From contig NZ_FORX01000002.1 in the NCBI RefSeq assembly GCF_900114115.1, positions 1 to 64,000 of the forward strand: a stretch of DNA of 64,000 nucleotides. The letters are read 5' to 3'. The notes beneath the pieces are model-generated. The model was not told the DNA's origin. It did no database searches and was given only the letters and a program-made list of their open reading frames with translations. Positions 51,066-59,909 of this stretch are shown piece by piece (the stretch's first letter is position 1; each line of letters starts with the position of its first letter). This DNA is from Desulfomicrobium apsheronum (GTDB taxonomy: Bacteria > Desulfobacterota > Desulfovibrionia > Desulfovibrionales > Desulfomicrobiaceae). Position numbers and translations under genes: made by a program.

Positions 51066-51278
51066 TCAGGACGAGAGCTTGTTCAGGATGCTCTCAGCGG
51101 CCTGGATCATGGCGCGCGACGTCCGGGCCGTGGTCATTTCGTCCGGTGCCAGACCCCGGTCCATGTTTCTACGGATGTCCATGTCCATGTTCAGAAGGTC
51201 TTCCCGGATGGGCTTTAGGCCCGTACCCGATGGATCGTTCTCCAGCATGTCCAGGACCGAGACAAAAGCTTCATTCAT
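51066..51278 (-). CDS. YscE/EscE-type small co-chaperone
   Basis: A 70-aa helical protein (ALDMLENDPSG-like opening VSVLDMLENDPSG, then LLNMDMDIRRNMDRGLAPDE and AMIQAAESILNKL). The size, helical hairpin and position beside the needle and SctG-like genes fit the YscE/SsaE family that pairs with SctG around the needle subunit. Its start overlaps the end of sctD by 8 bases. Confidence 0.65.
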   Translation of the reverse strand: MNEAFVSVLDMLENDPSGTGLKPIREDLLNMDMDIRRNMDRGLAPDEMTTARTSRAMIQAAESILNKLSS

Positions 51279-52737
51279 TGGCGCCTCGCAGTCTGTAAAT
51301 GGTTACAACCCCGTCTTTGCGGAGCCTTAGTTCCTTGTCGTCGATGCTTTCCAGGGTGTGCCCCGTGGGCAGCAACCCGCCCTCGAAAACCCGTTCACCC
51401 GTGTGTACGGAGATGAAGCGCATGGGTGAGAGGGTCACGCCCGTCACCTGGAGTCCTTCGATGCTCGCTTCGGTAGGTTCTGCCGCTGCGGGGCCCTGGG
51501 CAGCCATGGGCATGGCCGATGTCGTGTTCGCGGGAGTTGCGGCCCTGGTAAGCGTGACCTGCGTCGCGGCAACGATTCTGAAAGGCACCGGAACCCCAAG
51601 GGCTTGTTGCGTCTCGGACATGACCGACTCCAGCACGCTGCGTTGGGCTTCGGAAAAAGTCCCCGAGAAGATGACCATCCCGGGGCGGTAGTCGGCCGAG
51701 ACGAAGTTCATGCCCGCACGGCTCAGCAGGGGGCGCAGGGTTTCGTCCACTGCATCGGCATGGATGATGTCCCGGATCAGGAGGGGACGCGTATTGGCCG
51801 GGAAATCTTCCAGCACAGCGGTGAAGGCGGCTTCTTCCACCTGACTGCCGCGCATGTAGCCGCGTACCTGGTAGCCATTGTTTTCCTCGGTCTTCAAGAT
51901 CTCCGGGAACAGTCCTTGGCTGTTGAAGGCGAAGGCGATGGCCCCGATCCGGTCCGCACGCACGTGGACATCGAGTTGAACAGGTGATTGCAGACTTTGG
52001 GCCAGTCGGAGCAAACGGACTCGCTCGTGGTCGTCCGCCACTTCCCCGCGTACCTCCAGGATCTCTCCGTCGCGCTCGACCGAGAGGTTTGTGAACCCGC
52101 TTTCTTTCAGAATTTCAGTGAGTTCTTGCTGGTTGACGCCGGCCGGCCGGGTTGAAAATTCGTAGGATACGGCCAGGGAGCCAAGGCAGAGCAGGATCAC
52201 AAGGGCGCTTATGATCTTGCCCGTGATCCGGTTTCGGGGTCGGGGCGGCGTCGCGGCGGAGTCAACGGAGTCGGCGTTTGCCAATTCTGTTGGCGCCTGG
52301 TTCGTTCCGGCTTCGACGGCCTGTGTGTCGGGCGCCAAAGGGGGCGTTGCCTGCCTGTCGGTGCTGTCTGCGGGTTTCGCGAGGCGGGCGATGAGTTCCT
52401 GCCATGCTTCAGCCGTGTCTTTGGACGGCAGCCAGGCCAGCATGGTCGAGCCCAGCAGACACGGTGAACCGGGACTCCAGGGAGTGCCGTCGGCAGCGGC
52501 CGAGCTCTGGTCGATCAGCACGGCGTCGTCCACGGGTCGGATATCCACCTGCGGTGGGTCCTCTTGGACGGGGATGATCCGCACCAGGGCGTGGCGCGGC
52601 GACACCAATCCCTCGCTCAGGATGATGTCGCAGGAATCGTCGCTGCCGACCAGGTGTTCCCCGGGCGGCAGGATGATTTCCGCGCCCAGGTGGGGGCCGG
52701 AAAAGACGCGCAGGCGGATGGAACCGGCCGGGGTCAT
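51271..52737 (-). CDS. sctD: T3SS inner ring protein SctD
   Basis: A 488-aa protein with an N-terminal cytoplasmic FHA domain (GEHLVGSDDSCDIIL, LVSPRHALVRI), an acidic linker, one membrane helix (about 172-195, IISALVILLCLGSLAVSYEF) and a periplasmic part of ring-building modules (LTEILKESGFTNLSVERDGEILEVRG in part). This is the YscD/PrgH architecture. ATGA overlap with sctC upstream. Confidence 0.92.
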   Translation of the reverse strand: MTPAGSIRLRVFSGPHLGAEIILPPGEHLVGSDDSCDIILSEGLVSPRHALVRIIPVQEDPPQVDIRPVDDAVLIDQSSAAADGTPWSPGSPCLLGSTMLAWLPSKDTAEAWQELIARLAKPADSTDRQATPPLAPDTQAVEAGTNQAPTELANADSVDSAATPPRPRNRITGKIISALVILLCLGSLAVSYEFSTRPAGVNQQELTEILKESGFTNLSVERDGEILEVRGEVADDHERVRLLRLAQSLQSPVQLDVHVRADRIGAIAFAFNSQGLFPEILKTEENNGYQVRGYMRGSQVEEAAFTAVLEDFPANTRPLLIRDIIHADAVDETLRPLLSRAGMNFVSADYRPGMVIFSGTFSEAQRSVLESVMSETQQALGVPVPFRIVAATQVTLTRAATPANTTSAMPMAAQGPAAAEPTEASIEGLQVTGVTLSPMRFISVHTGERVFEGGLLPTGHTLESIDDKELRLRKDGVVTIYRLRGANE

Positions 52738-54959
52738 GGCTGGGCGCCTCCTGCCGGCATGGCTTCGGCTTTGAACGGCGCCGCGAGCGCCTCGTCGGTC
52801 GGTGCGGCATGCGAACAGCCACTGCGTCTGGGCGGTGCCGGGCGCTCTGAATAGTCCGCCTGGGTCGGGCTCTGGCGCATGGCCGGATCATCCACCCGAG
52901 GCGGGATGGCGGGCATATCCTGCAGATTGATGACCCTCGGGGTTATGAGGATGAGCCGTTCCATGCGTTTGCTGCTTTTCGACGTGGTCTTGAACAGGTT
53001 CCCTACGCCCGGGATGTCCTTGAGGATGGGGATGCCGCTTTCGGCGCTGCCCTTCTGTTCGTAGTAGTAGCCGCCGATGAGCAGGCTCTGTCCGGCCCCG
53101 ACGATGGCCTGGGTGTTGATCTTGGTCTGCTTGATGGGCGGGATGGTCGTGGTGGAAGTGGCTTCGCTGTTGTTGTTCTGATCGTCCTGGACGTTCACGG
53201 CCAGCTTGATGGTGCGCCGTCCGTCCTGCTCAGTGATGATATGCGGGGTGACGCGCAGTACCGTGCCCGCCTCGACCTTGAACAGGTCCGAGGCTTCGTT
53301 GCCCTGAATGGGGATGTAGTAGGTGGTGGTGTTCTCCAGGGTGGCCTGCACGTTGTCCACGGTGAGGACGGACGGGCGGCCGAGCATGCGCGCCTCGCCC
53401 TCTTCTTCCAGGGCCTGGATGCGGGCCAGGAAGTAGTCGGAGCCCATGGTGTAGATGGTGGACAGGGTCAGCCCCGCGCCGGACGGAGAGCCGGGGACGG
53501 GCAGGGCGGAAAATGCGCCGTCGCTTGACGACAGCTCGCCGCCGAATCCCCAGCCTTTGCCGGAACCGTCCGCAGCCTGGTAGGTGATGCCAAGGTCGCG
53601 CTTGAAGTCCGTATCGATGTCCACGATGGCCGCGTGGATTTCGACGAGTTCCACGGGTTTGTCCAGGTCTTCGATGACCTTGGCGTAGTAGGGCATGCGG
53701 TATTCGGCGTCATGGACCAGAACGGCGTTGACCCTGGGGTCGGCCATGATGTTGGCGCCTGGGCCGGTGGCCTCGGGCTGCGCGGCCTGCTCCGGCTGCT
53801 CTGACTCTCGGCCCTGGGCGGCCAGCCCCGTGCCCGAGAGTGTGGCCAGCGTCGCTTTTTGCTGGGTCACCCGCGTGGCCGAGACGGGCGTTCCGTTCAG
53901 CATGGCCCGCAGGATGCTCGCGATGCCGGGTATGGTCACGGTCTTGTCCATGCTGTTCACGGTGATGTCTTCGGCCCAGGCGTACTTGAGGGGGAAGACG
54001 CGCATGACAACGGTTCCGGTCTGGGCCTCCTCGAAGGCCGTCACGGCGCTCATGACCTGGTCGATGTATTCCGGCGGACCGGAAACGACGATCATGTTTC
54101 CGTCCGGGGCCAGGACCGGGTTGAGCTGCGGTGAGAATACGGCCGATTGCTGGAGCATGGAATAAAGCCTTTCGGCCGTCAGCGCCCTGGGGGTGATGAA
54201 GGCGCGGGTCATCTCCGCATCATTGAAAAAATGGAGGGTGGTGCCGATGCGATACCAAGACACGCCGAAGGCGGCGCGCATGCCCTGCAAGAACTTGTCC
54301 GGGGGCACGTCGGAGAAACGGCCGCTGATCTTGCCGGTCACCCCGGCGGACAGGGACGCCCCGAGCCCTTGCGCGCGGGCGAAGTGCATGAGCACCGTGG
54401 CGAGTTCCTGCTGGTCCGCGTAGTAGCTGAAGGGCTTGGAGAAACCGCGCCCGGACGCCACGGGGGGCGGGGCGAGCGAGAGTTCGGCGAGCGTCGGCGC
54501 GGTCGTCGGCTGCTTTTTCACTGCCGAAGCCGTGTACAGGTCAACCACGACCCGGTCGGGGCCTGTCAGGGCGAAGATGCGGTGGCGGCCCATGGCCATG
54601 AGGTCAAGGGAGACTTCCACTCCCGAGTCCGGGTCGGCGGTGGCCTGGATGGACGAGACGATGCCGTCGCCGACAGCTCGCGTGGGCTTGACATCATTGG
54701 ACATGCCAGCACCGCGCAGGCTGATTCGCAGTCGTCGTGTTCCGGCCTTTTCCTCCAGGACCTGCGTGAAGTCCGCCGGTGCGCTGACATCCAGAACAAC
54801 CCGTGTGTGTCCGGGTTCGGAACGGTGACGGATACCGTTGAGCACGGGGGAGCTGGGGGCGGCCGGGACCGGGGCCGCCGTCAGGACGGCCAGGGCAAGG
54901 ACCAGGAGGACCGCCGCGCGGCGCAGAAAGCGTGAAGGCAGATGAATGGCCATGCCCAT
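52734..54959 (-). CDS. sctC: T3SS outer-membrane secretin SctC with an N-terminal AMIN-like domain
   Basis: A 741-aa secretin. After the signal peptide (ends near APVPAAP) residues 30-140 read like an AMIN domain: NGIRHRSEPGHTRVVLDVSA, RRLRISLRGAGM and TGPDRVVVDLYT. N0/N1-type modules follow (SYYADQQELATVLMHFARAQG, KFLQGMRAAFGVSWYRIG), and then the beta-barrel secretin domain (DTDFKRDLGITYQ, RPSVLTVDNVQATLEN, VLRVTPHIITEQDG, ILKDIPGVGNLF). The start at 54959 overlaps the chaperone stop in a TGATG. AMIN is better known from pilus secretins and amidases, so its presence here is unusual. Confidence 0.9.
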   Translation of the reverse strand: MGMAIHLPSRFLRRAAVLLVLALAVLTAAPVPAAPSSPVLNGIRHRSEPGHTRVVLDVSAPADFTQVLEEKAGTRRLRISLRGAGMSNDVKPTRAVGDGIVSSIQATADPDSGVEVSLDLMAMGRHRIFALTGPDRVVVDLYTASAVKKQPTTAPTLAELSLAPPPVASGRGFSKPFSYYADQQELATVLMHFARAQGLGASLSAGVTGKISGRFSDVPPDKFLQGMRAAFGVSWYRIGTTLHFFNDAEMTRAFITPRALTAERLYSMLQQSAVFSPQLNPVLAPDGNMIVVSGPPEYIDQVMSAVTAFEEAQTGTVVMRVFPLKYAWAEDITVNSMDKTVTIPGIASILRAMLNGTPVSATRVTQQKATLATLSGTGLAAQGRESEQPEQAAQPEATGPGANIMADPRVNAVLVHDAEYRMPYYAKVIEDLDKPVELVEIHAAIVDIDTDFKRDLGITYQAADGSGKGWGFGGELSSSDGAFSALPVPGSPSGAGLTLSTIYTMGSDYFLARIQALEEEGEARMLGRPSVLTVDNVQATLENTTTYYIPIQGNEASDLFKVEAGTVLRVTPHIITEQDGRRTIKLAVNVQDDQNNNSEATSTTTIPPIKQTKINTQAIVGAGQSLLIGGYYYEQKGSAESGIPILKDIPGVGNLFKTTSKSSKRMERLILITPRVINLQDMPAIPPRVDDPAMRQSPTQADYSERPAPPRRSGCSHAAPTDEALAAPFKAEAMPAGGAQP

Positions 54960-55432
54960 CAACGTCCCGGAGACCATGAGCCGCCGAATCCGGACAGGCT
55001 GAAGGGTGACGGCGCGGCGGCCTGTCCGGGTTTTGATCCGGTCTGGGCCTGCCACCACGCGAGGTCGTTCAGGAAAGCCCGGGCCTCGTCAGAGGCTACG
55101 CGGGCCAGCATGTCCGGCGCAAGCCCGTCGAGCCTGACGGCGCGGTGCAGTTGCAGGCGGCCGGTGTCGATGGAGAGAATGGATTTTCGTTTCCGGGAGG
55201 CGGCTACCGCGCGCTGCGCGCAGGTCTTCAGGAGCGCATCGGCCTCGGTTTCCGTGTCCGGCAGGGTGGCCAGGGTGGAGCGGAAAATGCCGGTGCGCCC
55301 GTCGGGCGAGAAAAAATCCATTTCGAGATCTTCTTCCAGACGGAAGCGGAACACGCCGTCGTCGCTCGGTCGGGCCGGTTGCCAGCCCGCGGCCGAGGTG
55401 ATGGCGTCGGCGGCCTGTTGGGGCAAGGTCAT
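54959..55432 (-). CDS. CesT-like T3SS chaperone
   Basis: A 157-aa protein with the class I chaperone pattern (TLPQQAADAITSAAGWQ, FRFRLEEDLEMDFFSPDGRTGIF as strands, RKSILSIDTGRLQLHRAVRLDGL, then a helix) and a short Pro/Gly-rich tail. The start at 55432 has AAGGAG; the frame open upstream is GC-rich chance coding. It overlaps the secretin start, so it may aid the secretin or one of the translocators encoded before it. Confidence 0.65.
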   Translation of the reverse strand: MTLPQQAADAITSAAGWQPARPSDDGVFRFRLEEDLEMDFFSPDGRTGIFRSTLATLPDTETEADALLKTCAQRAVAASRKRKSILSIDTGRLQLHRAVRLDGLAPDMLARVASDEARAFLNDLAWWQAQTGSKPGQAAAPSPFSLSGFGGSWSPGR

Positions 55433-55588
55433 GTGAACTCCTTGTAGAACGTGAAACTCTTGGGCCAAGGCCCTCATTTTGTCAAACAAGTTTGCCCGTG
55501 CACCATGTTTCTGAAATCGGTCCGGAATTGTCGGACAGCACGTCCTCCCCGGCGCGCCGGGATGAATCCCGGGCGCGCCAGCGGGCAT

Positions 55589-56368
55589 TTATCCGAGGAT
55601 TTTGGTCCTGGTCTGGTTGGTGTTCTGCTGGATGGAGTCCATGGTCGAGAGCATCTTGCCGATCAGTTCCCTGAGGCTGTCCTCAAGGCTTTTGAGGGCG
55701 TCGGTCTGGGCCCTGGCCCGCTCGATGTCGGCTTCCATGAGCTTGATATCGGCGTCGTAAAAGCCTCCGACTGCCTGGCTGATGCTGCCCACCATGCCGG
55801 TCACGCCACCTGCACCGGCATTGAAACTCTGCACTCGGGTGTTGAGCAGCATGTCGGCGTGCCCACGGGCCGTAGCATCAGTGATCTTGGCGTTCGCGGA
55901 GACTCCGCTGGACATCATTTTGAAAGCCGTGACTCCCTGCGCGATGCTCAGCGCTCCTGAAGCGATGCCCATGCAGAGCTGGAAGACGGCCTTGCTGCGC
56001 ATCTCCTGAGCCTGATCCTTGATCGTGTCGATGATGGTCTCCGTCTGCAAGGCCCGCTGCTCCGCGCTCTTGCGGCGTTGCTCGGAGGCCACGTCTCCGA
56101 TCAAGGCCAGGTAGTTGGCGCTGAAAGACGGCAGCCCATCCAGCCCATTGTCCCACAGCTTGCCGGTGCCAATGGGGGGCGGCAGCGTTGGCAGGGACGT
56201 GCTGACCGTGCTCAGGGCCTGTTCAAAGGTTTTTCCGGAATTGACCGCAGCCAGCAGGGCCTGGTCGATTTGGGTGCTGGAAACATATTCCGACTTGGCC
56301 GTTTCCAGGAGCTGGTTATATTGCGCGGCATCGAATCCGCTGATCTGATTGACATTCGTGATGGTCAT
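55589..56368 (-). CDS. sctB: T3SS minor translocator SctB (YopD/SipC-like)
   Basis: A 259-aa protein secreted to form the host-membrane pore with SctE. A central hydrophobic stretch (about 130-155, AVFQLCMGIASGALSIAQGV) and a C-terminal amphipathic coiled coil (EADIERARAQTDALKSLEDSL) are the hallmarks. It lies immediately after the major translocator gene, and the SycD chaperone is encoded before both. The start at 56368 has GAGGTAG. Family choice is by pattern and context. Confidence 0.75.
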   Translation of the reverse strand: MTITNVNQISGFDAAQYNQLLETAKSEYVSSTQIDQALLAAVNSGKTFEQALSTVSTSLPTLPPPIGTGKLWDNGLDGLPSFSANYLALIGDVASEQRRKSAEQRALQTETIIDTIKDQAQEMRSKAVFQLCMGIASGALSIAQGVTAFKMMSSGVSANAKITDATARGHADMLLNTRVQSFNAGAGGVTGMVGSISQAVGGFYDADIKLMEADIERARAQTDALKSLEDSLRELIGKMLSTMDSIQQNTNQTRTKILG

Positions 56369-56434
56369 GTTTCTACCTCGTGGCCTGTTTGAAACGGGTT
56401 GGCGTGGTGGGTCCGGCAGGCCGGGCCCGTCCGG

Positions 56435-57454
56435 CTAGGCCATGGCCGGAGTGGTCGTCAAAATGGCGGCCTGAGTCTCGGCGCATCCCTTTATGATTTC
56501 CGTGACCTTGGCCATGAGATCGTTGGCGCGTTCCATCTCGTTCTCAACGAGGGCCCGATCCATCTCGATGGACTCTCTGAGTCGTTCGAGAATGGCTTCC
56601 AGTTCCTTGGCGGTGATTTTGGTCTTGGCCACGTTGTAATCGACAACCGCACCGGCGATGGTCGTTGTACCTTGGGCAACGCCCAGACCGGCCGAGGTGA
56701 AGTTCAGGATCTTCTGCGCGGTCAGGGTGACGTCGAGGGCTCTCTGGGCGGCCTGTGAGCTGACATTGGCGGCACTGGCGGACGTGCTGGCCAGGCCCGC
56801 ACCCAGACTCACGCCGATGGCCACGACCATGATGGCCATCTGCATGCCGAAGGCGAACCATTTGGCGGTCTCGTCGTCCATGCCCATGGCCTTGCCGAGC
56901 TTCTCGAACCCGGCCATCATGCTGACCTTGCCATCCGTGGCCATGGACAGGACGCTGTCGATGGTCATGGCCATGCCGATACAACCGGCCGCGACCAGCA
57001 GCGGGTTGCCGGTCATGACTCCGGCGGCGATGGTTGCTGCCGAGGCGATGGCGCCGACGATCATGCCGATGATCTTGAAGGCTTTCAGAAAGCCGTTCAG
57101 CACGGCCTTCTTCTTCATTTCCTCAAGCTGTTTGGCGAGCTGTTCCAGCTGTTTGTCGTTGACTTCTTTTTGCTGTTGGGCCTTGAGTTCAAGGCTATTG
57201 ACGCCGTCCTTGCACGCCTGTCTGCGGGCTTCGTTTCCGATGGCGTTCATCAGCGAGTCCAGCGACATGCTGCCCACCGGGATGGACAGCACCGGGAGGC
57301 CGAGCTGCTCCAGCGTATTGTTCAGGGTCATGTCGCCGACAGCCGGAGGAAGGGTCGTCCCTCCGACCTGCCGGGCTCCGGTCAACTCCTGCATGGCGGT
57401 GGACGCGTCTATGTTTCCGGTCTGAAAACGGTTGATGGTGAGGTCGCTGCTCAT
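56435..57454 (-). CDS. sctE: T3SS major translocator SctE (YopB/IpaB-like)
   Basis: A 339-aa protein: a helical N-terminal part with a coiled coil (ELKAQQQKEVNDKQLEQLAK), then hydrophobic helices (AFKIIGMIVGAIASAATIAAG, then NPLLVAAGCIGMAM, then MQMAIMVVAIGVSLGAGLA) and a C-terminal coiled coil (LEAILERLRESIEMDRALVE). This is the pore-forming translocator layout. The start at 57454 has a weak AAGG-type site. It is flanked by the SycD chaperone and SctB genes. Confidence 0.85.
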   Translation of the reverse strand: MSSDLTINRFQTGNIDASTAMQELTGARQVGGTTLPPAVGDMTLNNTLEQLGLPVLSIPVGSMSLDSLMNAIGNEARRQACKDGVNSLELKAQQQKEVNDKQLEQLAKQLEEMKKKAVLNGFLKAFKIIGMIVGAIASAATIAAGVMTGNPLLVAAGCIGMAMTIDSVLSMATDGKVSMMAGFEKLGKAMGMDDETAKWFAFGMQMAIMVVAIGVSLGAGLASTSASAANVSSQAAQRALDVTLTAQKILNFTSAGLGVAQGTTTIAGAVVDYNVAKTKITAKELEAILERLRESIEMDRALVENEMERANDLMAKVTEIIKGCAETQAAILTTTPAMA

Positions 57455-57464
57455 GGCTTCACCC

Positions 57465-57950
57465 TTACGCCTTGCTTTCCAGCATCTTGAGAAGCTCTTT
57501 GGCCTTGTCCCTGCACTGGGCATGGGCCGCATTCGATTCTTCGCCCATGGTGAGCAGCCCTTTCAAGGCTCCCACGGCATTCTCCTTGTCACCCATCTTG
57601 ATGTAGCAGTTGGCAGCGTAGAGGAAGGGAGAAGGGTCAGAAAGTCCGGAAGCCACGCCGGCCATGGAGTACGCGTCCACGGCTCCCTGCAGGTTTCCGT
57701 TGGCCTGACGGCAGCCCGCCAAGCCCATCCAGAAGCGGACTTCCGAGTGTTTGTACAGGCACAGGGACTGAAAGATGATCTCCGCGTCGCTGAAGTTGCC
57801 CGAGGTGTAGAGGTTGTAGCCCAGGGAATAGAGGCCTTCGAGGACTTCCTCGCTCATGTTGGCCACGTCGCTGATGCTGGCGCCGTTCTGCATCGCCTTG
57901 ACGATGGCCTGGATTTCTTGATCGTCGAGGGAAGACTGGGTGGTATTCAT
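57465..57950 (-). CDS. SycD/LcrH-type TPR translocator chaperone
   Basis: A 161-aa chaperone of the class II type. After an N-terminal helix it has three TPR-like repeats (LYSLGYNLYTSGNFSDAEIIFQSLCLY in part, RFWMGLAGCRQANGNLQGAVDAY, PFLYAANCYIKMGDKENAVGAL). It binds both translocators in the cytoplasm before secretion, and the two translocator genes follow directly. The start at 57950 is chosen over 57989 by the family's usual N-terminus. Confidence 0.9.
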   Translation of the reverse strand: MNTTQSSLDDQEIQAIVKAMQNGASISDVANMSEEVLEGLYSLGYNLYTSGNFSDAEIIFQSLCLYKHSEVRFWMGLAGCRQANGNLQGAVDAYSMAGVASGLSDPSPFLYAANCYIKMGDKENAVGALKGLLTMGEESNAAHAQCRDKAKELLKMLESKA

Positions 57951-58048
57951 GGATGTCTCTCTGGCCCGGGTGGCAGCCGGCATGAGCACGGATCTGCGGA
58001 CGGGTGGTGTTTTTTTGGTTGGAATGCGTTACTTTTCCGGGCTTTGTT

Positions 58049-58564
58049 CTATTGCCCGCGGGCGATGTTGGTCAGCACCTGGTTGGCGTTGCTGATGGCC
58101 GTGTTCGCGCCCTGCAGAAAGGAATTGTGCTGTCCGATGAAGTCCTGCAGATAGACCATGAGAGTCTGGGTCTTGCTGCCGATCTGTTCCTGGTAGTTGG
58201 TCAGGGATTTGAGGTTGTACTCCCATTCATCCTTGTTGTGCTTCGTGTCGTTTCCTGTCTTGTCAAAGGACAGGCCCCGGTCGTCGAAAAATTTTTTCAT
58301 ATCAGCGGGCATGGTCGTGGCCTTACCGTCCGTCTTGGCCGTGTTCTGTAGGGCCCGGGCCTTTTCGATCATACTCGCGCAGGCCTTCTGCTCAGCCTGG
58401 ATGTCCTGGATCTGTGCCATATAATCGTTGGCCTGATTCTTACATATTTGAGACTGGGCCATCTGCAGCTTGGCGAACATCATCTGGATGCCGCCTGCCG
58501 GGCCGAGGTCGATATCGGACATGATCTGGGAAAGACTCTGGGACCCGGAAATTGGTGTTGTCAT
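58049..58564 (-). CDS. EspA/SseB-like T3SS filament protein, copy 2
   Basis: A 171-aa protein, helical at both ends with a variable middle. The N-terminal block (SLSQIMSDIDLGPAGGIQMM then FAKLQMAQSQICKNQAN) and the last 54 residues (SLTNYQEQIGSKTQTLMVYLQDF then IGQHNSFLQGANTAISNANQVL) are almost identical to the neighbour at 58669; the central 50 residues differ. The pattern and the location before the SycD gene fit the EspA/SseB group that extends the needle. A tip protein is an alternative. Two conserved Cys (ICKN and KACA) are unusual for a filament subunit. Confidence 0.7.
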   Translation of the reverse strand: MTTPISGSQSLSQIMSDIDLGPAGGIQMMFAKLQMAQSQICKNQANDYMAQIQDIQAEQKACASMIEKARALQNTAKTDGKATTMPADMKKFFDDRGLSFDKTGNDTKHNKDEWEYNLKSLTNYQEQIGSKTQTLMVYLQDFIGQHNSFLQGANTAISNANQVLTNIARGQ

Positions 58565-58668
58565 GGTTATGTCCTCTACGGTTGTGGGCTTGGTGCGTTT
58601 GTGTGTGCCGGATCGCGAATACCCGATTGCGGCGTGTTTGTTTTGCGCTCGCGACTATCCCGGCGATT

Positions 58669-59226
58669 CTACTGTCCGCGGGCGATGTTGGTCAGCACCT
58701 GGTTGGCGTTGCTGATGGCCGTGTTCGCGCCCTGCAGGAAGGAATTGTGCTGTCCGATGAAGTCCTGCAGATAGACCATGAGAGTCTGGGTCTTGCTGCC
58801 GATCTGTTCCTGGTAGTTGGTCAGGGATTTGAGGGTGTAGTCCCATTCGTCCTTGCCCAGGATGTAGTCCTTGTCCGAGTTCGGGTAGCTGAGATTGCGC
58901 TCGTCCATGAAATCCACGAGCTTCTGTGGCATGGGGTAACAGTCCTTACCCGCCGTGGTCGTGCCACTGATGCTTTTGATGCCGACGCCCTCTCCGTTCT
59001 TGCCCTTGTTCTGAAGGTCCCGGGCAGTGGCGATCAAGTCGGCGCAGGCCTTCTGTTCGGACTGGATGTCCTGGATCTGTTTCATGTAGTCGTTGGCTTG
59101 ATTTTTACATATCTGAGACTGGGCCATCTGCAGCTTGGCGAACATCATCTGGATACCGCCAGCCGGGCCGAGGTCGATATCCGCCATGATCTGGGAGAGG
59201 CTTTGAGGACCTGTGACTTGTGACAT
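58669..59226 (-). CDS. EspA/SseB-like T3SS filament protein, copy 1
   Basis: A 185-aa paralogue of the adjacent copy, with 14 extra residues in the variable centre (GEGVGIKSISGTTTAGKDCY). The conserved ends match the other copy nearly base for base over about 160 bases at the 3' end. It starts after an AAGGG site (AGCAAGGGTAC) and follows a small coiled-coil gene that may encode its chaperone. Probably a needle-extension or tip subunit; function is inferred from context. Confidence 0.7.
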   Translation of the reverse strand: MSQVTGPQSLSQIMADIDLGPAGGIQMMFAKLQMAQSQICKNQANDYMKQIQDIQSEQKACADLIATARDLQNKGKNGEGVGIKSISGTTTAGKDCYPMPQKLVDFMDERNLSYPNSDKDYILGKDEWDYTLKSLTNYQEQIGSKTQTLMVYLQDFIGQHNSFLQGANTAISNANQVLTNIARGQ

Positions 59227-59282
59227 GTGAGTACCCTTGCTGATATTTGGGTGAGGTGAGTGCGATCGATATCACACAGCCA

Positions 59283-59579
59283 TCAGAGTCGGACAACCCC
59301 GCGTCGTCCGGTTCCGGGAGCCTTCGCGCCAGTGACCGGAGCGGGAGCGCTCTGTGCGGAGCGGGCGGCGCCTTCACGCTTGGCCTTGTCCTGGGCTTCG
59401 GACATCATTTTTTGTAGTTCCGGCGGCAGGTCCGTATCCAGTGCCGCCAGCAGATCATCTTCCGATATGCCAAGTCCTTTGAGCTGCGCATCGAACTGCG
59501 TGTTGAGCCTGGAAAGTTCTTCCTTCAATATCTGGATTTGCTGCTCTTGTGCATGGAGATCCTTGTCTGAAAAAGCCAT
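59283..59579 (-). CDS. Small coiled-coil protein, possible filament-protein chaperone
   Basis: A 98-aa protein. Residues 8-45 form a coiled coil (LHAQEQQIQILKEELSRLN), followed by an acidic helix (LPPELQKMMSEAQDKAKR) and a Pro/Arg-rich tail. The start at 59579 has AGGAGGA. It is the first gene of the T3SS operon and precedes the two EspA-like genes, the position of CesAB-like filament chaperones. No sequence family is recognised. Confidence 0.55.
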   Translation of the reverse strand: MAFSDKDLHAQEQQIQILKEELSRLNTQFDAQLKGLGISEDDLLAALDTDLPPELQKMMSEAQDKAKREGAARSAQSAPAPVTGAKAPGTGRRGVVRL

Positions 59580-59653
59580 GTCGTCCTCCTGTTTTTGTTT
59601 GTCGAATAGCAGATGGCGTGCCAAAATTATGATTACGCCGTGAGAGCTGGTCT

Positions 59654-59682
59654 ATAGTAAAGTTCAGGCGTTTTTTTGTAAA
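59654..59682 (-). promoter_or_regulatory. Candidate promoter of the T3SS operon
   Basis: On the minus strand TTTACA (59682-59677) and TACTAT (59659-59654) lie 17 bases apart, about 75 bases before the first start codon. They resemble sigma-70 boxes (5/6 and 4/6). Confidence 0.4.
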
Positions 59683-59810
59683 CGTCGTGGTTGTTTGCGC
59701 CGCAAAATGTGTTTCAAGGCGAGCTCTATGTTGGCGGCAACTTTGTAGGCGTTTTTTGCTTGTTTAAAGTACTCCAGTTTCTCGATGGAAGCAAGCATTC
59801 ATCTGTGTTC

Positions 59811-59839
59811 TTGCGGCATTACGACTCCTGTGGTACATT
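59811..59839 (+). promoter_or_regulatory. Candidate promoter of the sctW operon
   Basis: TTGCGG (59811-59816) and TACATT (59834-59839) are 17 bases apart and 70 bases before the sctW start. The match to sigma-70 boxes is moderate. Confidence 0.3.
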
Positions 59840-59909
59840 ATTTAACTATTGGCCCGAATATTGGTAGGAACTCGGAGAGACCCGTTTTCCATCGCAGAAG
59901 GAGAGGATC

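Noticed and set aside
58049..59226. Duplicated segment as an insertion sequence or assembly artefact
   Set aside because: No transposase or terminal repeats, and the central regions differ, so two real genes are more likely.
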